From the NCBI GenBank assembly GCA_016218465.1, contig JACREA010000117.1, positions 1 to 17,178 on the forward strand: DNA of 17,178 nt. The letters run 5' to 3'. Each line of letters starts with the position of its first letter. Position 1 is the stretch's first letter. The position numbers and the translations under genes are program-made. This document shows positions 1 to 5,800 of the stretch, one piece after another. Below the pieces are notes generated by a model. It was not told the DNA's origin. It saw only the letters and a program-made list of their open reading frames with translations, and ran no database searches. The stretch comes from Nitrosomonadales bacterium (lineage in GTDB: Bacteria > Pseudomonadota > Gammaproteobacteria > Burkholderiales > Gallionellaceae).

Positions 1-1
1 G

Positions 2-655
2 GTGACCACCGGTCTGTATGCCGTCCAGCAGGCAAGGCGGTTGCAACCCTCATACTACATGTGGGCGCTGATACCAGTTTTATTTGGTTTCCAGCAGACA
101 TTCGAGGGACGGGTATGGCAGGAGCTCGATGCGGGGAATGCCACTGCAGCGGTGCCATTTGCGCTGGGGTTTCACTTCTTCTCGCATTTTTTATGGCTGT
201 GGTGGCTCCCGCTCTGCAGCTACCTTGTCGAGCCTGACAAAACCAGCAAGACCGGAATGCTACGCAAGAGGGTCATTGGCGGCTGCGTTACTTTCGGTGC
301 TTTCGCAGGTACGGTGGTCTATTCCGTCATGCTCTTGCATCCCGCATGGATGTCAGTTGCGGTGAGAGAACACTCCATCGTCTACAATTTTTTCGTCCCA
401 TTTCCCAGCCCCATCCACATACCGATCACTCTGGCTGCGCTCTATGCACTGACTATCCTGGTGCCGCTGTTCTTTTCCAGCCACAGGCAGGTCAGGATCT
501 TCGGGGGACTGGTTGCCTTGTCCATGGTGTTGGCGTCGGAGGTCTTCGGTTATGCCTACATCTCTGTCTGGTGCTTCTTCGCTGCCGTGCTCTCGCTCTA
601 TCTCGTCTACATGATTCGCCATCTTGTTGCAGAGGCGAAATCAATCAGTGTCTGA
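2..655 (+). CDS. DUF6629-like multi-pass membrane protein, 5' end cut by window
   Basis: The frame is open from the window edge to a TGA at 653-655. The visible 217 residues are strongly hydrophobic, with about five or six membrane segments (roughly residues 19-37, 51-78, 91-112, 139-157 and 165-206). The pattern of a small start segment, then 'PVLFGFQQTFEGRVW' near the N-terminus, matches my recollection of DUF6629 proteins, which normally begin with a short 'MCFSxxAS' segment. That segment is absent here, so the GTG at base 2 is probably internal and the true start lies upstream of the window. Function is unknown: an inner-membrane protein with no catalytic motif that I can see. The next gene is on the opposite strand, so this is the 3' end of its transcript. 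No T-tract terminator is visible between 656 and 732. Family assignment is moderate; the coding call is strong because of the consistent membrane pattern. Confidence 0.7.
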   Translation: MTTGLYAVQQARRLQPSYYMWALIPVLFGFQQTFEGRVWQELDAGNATAAVPFALGFHFFSHFLWLWWLPLCSYLVEPDKTSKTGMLRKRVIGGCVTFGAFAGTVVYSVMLLHPAWMSVAVREHSIVYNFFVPFPSPIHIPITLAALYALTILVPLFFSSHRQVRIFGGLVALSMVLASEVFGYAYISVWCFFAAVLSLYLVYMIRHLVAEAKSISV

Positions 656-732
656 GATTGAGCCTTGTAGTCAATAATATTTCGAGCTTGCGTCTTTAAA
701 TTCACCTGATCCAAGTTGTTTGAGAGAAGACT

Positions 733-1215
733 TCAATTCCTCCCTTGCCCCCTCCCTCTGCCATGTCCAGGCCCGCCTCCACCGGGGCCCATCATATTTC
801 CGCCGTGTTCAACTGCACCTCTGCTGCGCTCACCCGAAAAAGACAAATCGCCGCGCTTCAACGCATGAAATTCACGCGAGCCCGGCTTTATACCCAACTC
901 CTGCGCCAGAACCCCCCATCCTTTTCCCTTGCTGTGCTGATATTTCTGCAACACCACCGCAGGCTCCACATGCGCCATTTGGCTGAGCTGGAGAACCATG
1001 AACGCATCTGCCGGATTGGGCACGCTCCTGACGATGGCATCCACATCAGGCACGGGAATGCCGAACTGGTTGCTCAACTTGTTATTAAAATTTTTTATGT
1101 CGGACAGGGCCTGGTTATTCACGCCCGTCAAAAAACTGTTCAGATCAGCATGAGCGATAGGCGACATGCTCACCATGCTTGCGGCAAGAGACAACATCAA
1201 AACGGTCTTTTTCAT
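733..1215 (-). CDS. Secreted protein with Gly/Arg-rich C-terminal tail, function unknown
   Basis: The product has 160 residues. Residues 1-23 form a clear signal peptide (basic MKK, hydrophobic core, AHA just before D24), so the mature protein is periplasmic or exported. The middle (about 45-120) is a soluble, probably helical domain containing 'GKGWGVLAQELGIKPGS'; I have seen similar strings in uncharacterised periplasmic proteins but cannot name the family. The last 25 residues are almost only Gly, Arg, Pro, His and Gln (GPGGGGPGHGRGRGQG), a low-complexity tail. The start is well supported: GGAGG lies six bases before the ATG at 1213-1215. It is transcribed towards the DUF6629 gene (convergent) and is separated from the next upstream minus-strand gene (ending at 1366) by 150 bp that could hold its own promoter. 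No catalytic residues are evident. Confidence 0.75.
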   Translation of the reverse strand: MKKTVLMLSLAASMVSMSPIAHADLNSFLTGVNNQALSDIKNFNNKLSNQFGIPVPDVDAIVRSVPNPADAFMVLQLSQMAHVEPAVVLQKYQHSKGKGWGVLAQELGIKPGSREFHALKRGDLSFSGERSRGAVEHGGNMMGPGGGGPGHGRGRGQGRN

Positions 1216-1365
1216 TTCACTGCCTCCGGTAAATAGAATTCTCGAGCTTTATGATTCAGTCTAGCGCGTGCATTCCCTTTGTTTCCCCAAACAATTCGAT
1301 TACGGTACCAAGGGTGTGTGATTGATTGTTGCGGCTTAAACAAATACCCCTATTAGCTCTATTAG

Positions 1366-2583
1366 CTAATTGGAAAAATCCCTGATGCGTATCATGCATC
1401 CGACCACGTTCTCGATCATGCCTTTATCTATGGTTACGCGGTTTGAGGGCAGTTCTACCGCCACCCAATCGGTGTTATACCCAATATTGATATAGGTCGC
1501 CCCGCTGTCGAGGAGCGAGTTGATATCTGCCGCCCTGCTGTCATGCGCTATTACGAGTCTTTGCTTCCGCGCGTTTATCTCCAGCGGACGTTTGATCGAC
1601 CCAGCATTTGCGTCTATATGGACGGTAACCGACGGCTCGAAACCTTTTCCCAAATCAATGTCTCCGAGATATTCTGCCGCGTATTCGACGCCGTTGTAAA
1701 CCCCGGCTAACGGTTCGAAGCTTGTGGTCTTAGCCGCGAACGTATCAAAACCCGCTTGGGGCTTGTTGACGTGAGCTATCTCATTAATTCGCACGTCCAT
1801 GTCAGCCTTGGGTTTGAAGAGATAATTAAGGAAAAACAAGAACGCAACTAAACCGGCGAAACTCAACATGCCCGGCCTCGACTCAAGTGCGGCCCACATA
1901 CCGGACAGTGTTTTGATAGCGGCTTTCACAATGTCACCGGAGGAATTCGCGGCCTGTTTGTAGGGCTGAGTTCTTGCGGATGTCTCGATGTGATCGGGCC
2001 TTTGCTGCGGAGCGGGAGCGTGCTCTTCAGCCGGAACGGGGGCGCTTTTATCCGGTTGCAAAGCCGCGTCTTCCAAAGCCGAGATCAGCGGCGCACTCGA
2101 TTCCGTTGCAGGCAAAGCTCCCCCGTTTTTTTGCACATCTTCTAGGGCAGGGGCAGTGACCATAAAATCCTTAAACCCGCTTCCTTGCCAATGAGGAGGG
2201 TTGTTGCAATAAACGCCGACTTTGTACTCGCCGGGTCTAAGCCCTTTGGGAATCCTTACGCTAAGCGCCTTGCTTGTCCACGACAGAACTTCGAGCGTAT
2301 GGCCGCTCCCCATGTTGATTGCTGCGGTTTTGGCGCCCTGCGTGTCTTCCCACTCGCCGATCATCTCGAAAACGTCTTCGGGCGCGCCCGATGTTTTGCT
2401 GAGAGAAGCGAGGTTCACCTTGCACAGCGGCATGTCTGCGGCTTCGGCAGAGTTCACAACAGCGCTTGCTATAAATTCCAGCCAACTTTCCGCTTGGGGC
2501 GCATAGGAGCGGCTGGGCAGGAACGCCAATGCAACAAAAACCAAAAACGCTTTTCGCTTAAAAGATAAAAGCCGCATTTTCAT
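1366..2583 (-). CDS. TIG-like domain protein with one internal membrane anchor and an unknown C-terminal domain
   Basis: The product has 405 residues from the ATG at 2583. An N-terminal hydrophobic stretch (about 10-28, ending SRSYA) looks like a signal sequence. Residues about 52-145 resemble an IPT/TIG immunoglobulin-like fold (SKTSGAPEDVFEMIGEW, then SVRIPKGLRPGEYKVGVYC). Residues 150-235 are a Pro/Ala-rich linker. Residues about 239-256 form a membrane helix followed by KPK. Residues 260-405 form a second soluble domain I cannot assign. If the signal is cleaved, the TIG half is periplasmic and the C-terminal half cytoplasmic. The start is uncertain: GGGGGG lies one base before the first ATG but seven bases before the ATG at 2577 (third codon), so 2577 may be the true start. 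Function is unknown. The architecture suggests a trans-envelope scaffold or sensor, which is an inference only. Confidence 0.72.
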   Translation of the reverse strand: MKMRLLSFKRKAFLVFVALAFLPSRSYAPQAESWLEFIASAVVNSAEAADMPLCKVNLASLSKTSGAPEDVFEMIGEWEDTQGAKTAAINMGSGHTLEVLSWTSKALSVRIPKGLRPGEYKVGVYCNNPPHWQGSGFKDFMVTAPALEDVQKNGGALPATESSAPLISALEDAALQPDKSAPVPAEEHAPAPQQRPDHIETSARTQPYKQAANSSGDIVKAAIKTLSGMWAALESRPGMLSFAGLVAFLFFLNYLFKPKADMDVRINEIAHVNKPQAGFDTFAAKTTSFEPLAGVYNGVEYAAEYLGDIDLGKGFEPSVTVHIDANAGSIKRPLEINARKQRLVIAHDSRAADINSLLDSGATYINIGYNTDWVAVELPSNRVTIDKGMIENVVGCMIRIRDFSN

Positions 2584-2639
2584 ACCCCCCAGGATTTGTC
2601 GCAGATCGCTTAAACCTTCCGCACACCCTCGCCATACTA

Positions 2640-2743
2640 CTTTGCCACAGCCTTATCCGCTCCGCCAGCAGCGTCAATCCCTCTACGCGTGTCTGCGCCA
2701 CGAGGATGCGGTCGAACGGGTCTTTGTGTGTCCCAGTAAAAGG
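2640..2743 (-). pseudogene. C-terminal remnant of a VapC-type PIN-domain toxin
   Basis: On the minus strand, the frame beginning at 2728 reads HKDPFDRILVAQ followed by TRVEGLTLLAER. This is the C-terminal signature of PIN-domain VapC toxins (H-K/R-DPFDRxLxAQAxxEGLTLxTxD), in which DPFDR carries a catalytic acidic residue. Only about 30 residues of similarity remain. Upstream an in-frame stop lies at about 2746, and the 70-bp palindromic element begins at 2751. Downstream the similarity fades (RLWQSSMARV) and the frame runs into the 5' end of the TIG-domain gene. The rest of the toxin and any antitoxin are missing, so this is a decayed fragment rather than an active toxin-antitoxin module. Motif recognition is good; the exact borders are approximate. 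Confidence 0.6.
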
Positions 2744-2750
2744 AATCTAT

Positions 2751-2820
2751 AAGGTACCGGAGTCGAATTGTATTTGAAGCAAGAAGGGCAAGATGAAAAA
2801 GAAATCGACTCCGGTACCTT
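2751..2820. repeat. 70-bp element with perfect 16-bp inverted-repeat ends
   Basis: Bases 2751-2766 (AAGGTACCGGAGTCGA) and 2805-2820 are perfect reverse complements, separated by 38 bases rich in A and G on the plus strand. There is no T-tract, so it is not a typical terminator. It lies exactly between the VapC remnant and the stop codon of the alkylation-repair gene. The form is that of a miniature mobile or REP-type paired palindrome. Assignment to a known family is not possible from the sequence alone. Confidence 0.7.
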
Positions 2821-2823
2821 TAG

Positions 2824-3534
2824 CTATATCAAAGCTTCGCCCAACAGATACTTTTTTCGCTCTTGCTCGGGAAATTTTTCAATCGCATAGCGCAGCATAG
2901 TACGGGGCATTTTTTTATAGTGGGCCTGCAAAAAAGCTTTTTCAACAGCTACATTGCGCTTCCCGATTTCCCTGAGCATCCAGCCAACTGCTTTGTGTAT
3001 CAAATCTTCCTCATCGTTAAGGAACTGCATGGCCAGCTTGAGCGCATCATCAAACTGATTCTTCCCGATGAAATGGAAGGTGGAGATTACGGCGATTCGC
3101 CTCTCCCAGACACTGGCGGATTTTGCCAGCTTATACAGAATTTGCTTGTCTCTGGATTCAAGGTAGCCACCGACTATGTAGCTGGCTGAGCTATCCACCA
3201 GATCCCAATTGTTGATGCGATGAGTATTATTCAAATACAAATTGTAAATAGCCGTTTTTTCTTTCTCGTCGCCCTTTGCGAATTTTCGAACCAGAAGCAG
3301 CAGCGCGAACAAACGCTCCTCGTGAAAGGCCGACACCAACAGCATCTGAATATCTTCCAGTGAAATCGCCTCACTTTTTTTCACCTGTGTCCTGATATCA
3401 GGAACACGGATACCCAGAAACCGATCTCCCTCACCGTACTCGCCCGGCCCCGTTTTGAAGTAACGCACTGAATGCTCCGCTCTCACAGGATCGGCCAGGT
3501 TTCTCAGCAGCTTGCTGATTTCTTGCGTTGTCAT
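2824..3534 (-). CDS. AlkD-like DNA alkylation repair protein (HEAT-repeat glycosylase family)
   Basis: The product has 236 residues, the usual length of the DNA alkylation repair (AlkD/AlkC) superfamily, which removes 3- and 7-alkylpurines from DNA using a superhelix of HEAT-like repeats. Family landmarks are the N-terminal FLGIRVPDIR (about 39-48), HEERLFALLLL (71-81), NNWDLVDSSA (108-117) with the tryptophan and aspartate expected at the lesion-binding surface (W110, D114), VWERRIAVI (142-150) with the expected arginine, and VGWMLREIGKR (183-193) with a second tryptophan (W185). The residues corresponding to the known catalytic Asp and two Trp of Bacillus cereus AlkD therefore appear present. 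It is cytoplasmic and probably monomeric. No good Shine-Dalgarno sequence precedes the ATG at 3534, but family similarity begins near it. It is on the same strand as the small membrane protein upstream, 62 bp away, so the two could be cotranscribed. Confidence 0.88.
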   Translation of the reverse strand: MTTQEISKLLRNLADPVRAEHSVRYFKTGPGEYGEGDRFLGIRVPDIRTQVKKSEAISLEDIQMLLVSAFHEERLFALLLLVRKFAKGDEKEKTAIYNLYLNNTHRINNWDLVDSSASYIVGGYLESRDKQILYKLAKSASVWERRIAVISTFHFIGKNQFDDALKLAMQFLNDEEDLIHKAVGWMLREIGKRNVAVEKAFLQAHYKKMPRTMLRYAIEKFPEQERKKYLLGEALI

Positions 3535-3596
3535 TTCTGATGTCGATTAGTCAAAACAATTCGAGCCTGAGCTGCCCCCATTAGCCCCCATTTAAC

Positions 3597-3980
3597 TCAT
3601 TTCAAGCCTATCAGCCAGTCGATCAAGCAGGCTGAAAGCGGCAAGTAAACTGTTTCTGAGATCACGCCTGCGACGGCTTCCTTCCAGGAATAATCAAGTC
3701 CGATGACTTGCCCGATCTCACCGATGACAAACATCAACCACCATATGGATGCATAGAGCAGCCACTGCCCACTCAGCGAACTGCGCGCCAAATAAAAGAT
3801 CAGCACAAAGGCTGCCGCCGTTCCGGTTTTGGAAACCAGCACACTCAGCAGAAACTGCGCCGGGGATACGCCTGCTGGCGTCTTCAATCCCGCCACGACA
3901 GAGCCAATACCGTAAACCAGGACAGGCACGATATAGATGATGGCTAACACCAGAACGATGCTCAGTATTACTTTTTCCAT
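3597..3980 (-). CDS. Small multi-pass membrane protein, function unknown
   Basis: From the ATG at 3980 the product has 127 residues. The frame also has an ATG at 3998 (six codons earlier), but GGCGGA lies six bases before the 3980 ATG while nothing ribosome-binding-like precedes 3998, so I prefer 3980. The protein has four hydrophobic segments: about residues 1-28 (VILSIVLVLAIIYIVPVLVY), 40-65, 72-92 and 100-125, with few charges, so it is an inner-membrane protein. No family motif is recognised. It reads away from the IS110 element, whose left end lies only about 50-70 bp upstream of the start codon, so the natural promoter may have been displaced by the insertion. This is an inference from spacing. 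Confidence 0.65.
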   Translation of the reverse strand: MEKVILSIVLVLAIIYIVPVLVYGIGSVVAGLKTPAGVSPAQFLLSVLVSKTGTAAAFVLIFYLARSSLSGQWLLYASIWWLMFVIGEIGQVIGLDYSWKEAVAGVISETVYLPLSACLIDWLIGLK

Positions 3981-4048
3981 TGAAGGTCCGCCTTTCATCT
4001 ACGGAACACAGATACCTGTTGCGATGCTGAAAATCATCTAGCCGACCT

Positions 4049-4069
4049 CCCACCGCCGGTGGCGGTGGG
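4049..4069. repeat. Perfect 9-bp GC hairpin at left end of the IS110 element
   Basis: CCCACCGCC (4049-4057) and GGCGGTGGG (4061-4069) are perfect complements around a 3-base loop. No T-run follows, so it is not an intrinsic terminator in either direction. IS110-family elements often insert in REP-like palindromes, so this could be a target-derived palindrome or part of the left end. Confidence 0.7.
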
Positions 4070-4113
4070 GTTAAAGTGAGTTTGCGAACTTGCAATAACC
4101 ACAGGAGGCCAAA

Positions 4114-5127
4114 ATGAAGTATAGCGGAATTGATTTGCATTCGAACAATAGCGTGGTGACGGTGACAGACGAAGAGGATCGCGTGGTTGCGGAGAAGCGA
4201 CTACCGAATGATCTAACGAGGATCATCGGCTTCCTGCTGCCGTGGCGTGAAGAAATGGTTGCGGTTGTTGTGGAGTCCACCTACAACTGGTACTGGCTGG
4301 TTGACGGATTACAGGAGGCGGGATTTGTGGTGAAGCTGGCCAACACCGCAGCCATCAAGAAATACGATGGCCTCAAGCACAGCGGCGACGAGGCCGATGC
4401 CCGGCAACTGGCCCATCTGCTGCGGCTGGGCATCCTGCCCACCGGCACGATCCTGCCGCCGGAACAGCGGGCAGTGCGTGATCTGGCGAGGAAGCGCATG
4501 CAACTGGTGCGCAGCCGCACCCGCCACATATTGGCTATCGAAAATATTGTAGCACGGCAACAAGGAGCAAAGATTGGTGGCACCCGGATCAAGCGGTTAA
4601 CGGCTGACGCGGTGGATCAAATAGGACTTCCGGTAGATGTGGCGTTTGCGATCAAGAGCAACCTCGCGGTTGTCATCACGCTTAACGCGCAAATCGACCT
4701 GCTGGAAAAGCGCTTGCAAGAAAAGGTGGTGAAGCAGATGGAATACACCTTGCTGATTAGCGTACCCGGTATAGGGCAAATTCTGGCGACCATCATCCTG
4801 CTGGAGATCGGATCCATCGACCGCTTTGCCGAAGTTGGCAACTTCGCCTCCTACGCGCGCTGTGTCGATAGCCAGCACATGAGCAACAACAAGAAGAAGG
4901 GTGAAGGCAACACCAAGAACGGCAACAAGTATCTGGCTTGGGCATTTATCGAAGCGGCCAACTATGCGCACCGCTTTTGCGCCGAGGCCAAACGGTTTTA
5001 CGAACGCAAGAAAGCGAAGACGAGCACGGCTGTTGCCACCAAGGCGCTGGCGCATAAGCTGGCACGGGCGTGTTACCACATCCTGAAGGAGCAGAAGCCC
5101 TTTGATGTGACGCGCTGTTTTGCATGA
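4114..5127 (+). CDS. IS110-family transposase (bridge-RNA-type recombinase)
   Basis: The product has 337 residues, full length for the family. The N-terminal RuvC-like DEDD domain is visible: D7 in GIDLHS, E54 in VVVEST, and D92/D95 in SGDEADARQLAHL, the last pair with the three-residue spacing seen in IS110 enzymes. A coiled, helix-rich middle (about 115-210) is followed by a helix-hairpin-helix-like SVPGIGQILATIILLE (215-230). The C-terminal Transposase_20 domain has FASYARCVDSQHMSNNKKKG (244-261), which should hold the catalytic serine (S252 or S256), and NTKNGNKYLAWAFIEAAN. A strong ribosome-binding site, AGGAGG, lies about five bases before the ATG. No frameshift or stop is seen, so the element may be active. 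It acts with a structured RNA from the element's non-coding end to join donor and target DNA. The stop codon overlaps an ATG (ATGA) that opens a 53-codon frame. Confidence 0.95.
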   Translation: MKYSGIDLHSNNSVVTVTDEEDRVVAEKRLPNDLTRIIGFLLPWREEMVAVVVESTYNWYWLVDGLQEAGFVVKLANTAAIKKYDGLKHSGDEADARQLAHLLRLGILPTGTILPPEQRAVRDLARKRMQLVRSRTRHILAIENIVARQQGAKIGGTRIKRLTADAVDQIGLPVDVAFAIKSNLAVVITLNAQIDLLEKRLQEKVVKQMEYTLLISVPGIGQILATIILLEIGSIDRFAEVGNFASYARCVDSQHMSNNKKKGEGNTKNGNKYLAWAFIEAANYAHRFCAEAKRFYERKKAKTSTAVATKALAHKLARACYHILKEQKPFDVTRCFA

Positions 5128-5590
5128 GTTACGACGACGGCGGCAAGCCCGGTAAAGGGGTTGGTGCGATAGCCAGGAAGCTGGATGGGATGCCGTTCGC
5201 CGTCACCCGAGCAGTAAAAGCGGATCGCCTGCAACGCGAGCCAGCAAGGGGTTGGTGCCGGAATATGGCAACCACGAATCTGTGATTACACAATTGGACA
5301 CGAAGCGGTACCAACGTTCTTCTGGGGCGGCAAAGCCGCCAGGGCGGAAGCAGAACACCGCTGATCGCTTGATCCTGATGGGTGACTGGCGCGATTCGTT
5401 CGCAGCCATGATTTGAAGAAACGGATGCGGTTCAATCACTGCAACGGTGATGTTGAAAGTTATTCCAGATGGTGCAGATACCTGGATGTTAATAGTTGAT
5501 TTATTGAATCTCTTCAACCTCTGCGAGATCAACTCCCCCCACCCCCTAGGGGCGAAGGCTGGCTTCAAGCCAGCGGATTGATGGACGCAG
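5128..5590 (+). ncRNA. Candidate bridge RNA / structured right end of the IS110 element
   Basis: No convincing protein gene lies here. The region contains a repeated 13-mer AAGGGGTTGGTGC at 5155-5167 and 5246-5258, and a perfect GGCGGC/GCCGCC hairpin at 5326-5340. It also holds a CCAG/CTGG hairpin near 5173-5183, the palindrome CCCCTAGGGG (5543-5552) and a GCTGGC/GCCAGC hairpin (5558-5574). A short frame MSYDDGGKPGKGVGA (5124-5285) overlaps the transposase stop by ATGA, but its conservation is unknown. In IS1111-type elements this position encodes the bridge RNA. Exact ends and loops cannot be assigned by eye, so the call rests on position and structure. Confidence 0.4.
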
Positions 5591-5593
5591 TTT

Positions 5594-5624
5594 ATACCCG
5601 GCCACTTGTGACTGGGTATTTTTT
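5594..5624 (+). terminator. Probable intrinsic terminator downstream of the IS110 element
   Basis: ATACCC (5594-5599) pairs with GGGTAT (5614-5619), extended by two inner pairs including one G-U, and is followed directly by a run of T (5619-5624). It would stop plus-strand transcription coming from the transposase or the element's RNA, protecting the convergent rho gene. Confidence 0.55.
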
Positions 5625-5800
5625 GCGCCGTAATACTCAGTAGTCTTGCAGCGGGAATAGGCTCAGAGCGCGATGGGTGCGGATGCCGGCTTGGATGGCT
5701 GCGGTTTTCAGACCGATGCGGGCAATCTGCTCAATCTTATGGATTCGACTGTTGAATGCGAACAGATTCAGGCAGCCCGAACGGTCTGGTCAAAGTCACA
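5625..5800. other. Intergenic region between the IS end and rho; possible decayed minus-strand frame
   Basis: On the minus strand a frame from about 5790 to 5642 is open for about 50 codons and reads in part IEQIARIGLKTAAIQAGIR, ending LFPLQDY then TGA. It has no start codon of its own (a TGA precedes it) and I do not recognise it. It may be a gene remnant or part of a dispersed repeat. No terminator for rho with a T-tract is visible here. Confidence 0.3.

Larger units (their letters stand above)
4041..5590 (+). mobile_element. IS110-family insertion sequence, probably IS1111 type (borders approximate)
   Basis: The element consists of an intact IS110 transposase gene (4114-5127), a short left non-coding end with a strong hairpin (4049-4069), and a long structured right non-coding region (5128 to about 5590). 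IS110 elements lack terminal inverted repeats and target duplications, so the borders cannot be read directly. The limits given are the gap between the flanking membrane-protein gene and the first strong terminator after the transposase. In IS110-type elements the bridge RNA is encoded before the transposase, in IS1111-type elements after it. Here only about 116 bp separate the transposase from the next gene on the left against 673 bp on the right, which favours the IS1111 layout. Confidence 0.75.

Noticed and set aside
1495..1511. LLDSGAT in the TIG-domain protein (359-363 DSGAT) as a retropepsin-type aspartic protease site
   Set aside because: The motif is too close to the C-terminus, and the hydrophobic-hydrophobic-Gly partner motif and usual flanks are missing, so it is probably chance.
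4049..4069. Left-end hairpin of the IS element as a transcription terminator
   Set aside because: No T-tract on either side, and it sits only 45 bases before the transposase start.
5203..5568. Minus-strand frame of 121 codons in the IS110 right end
   Set aside because: It overlaps the structured, repeat-bearing non-coding end and has no ribosome-binding site or recognisable motif.
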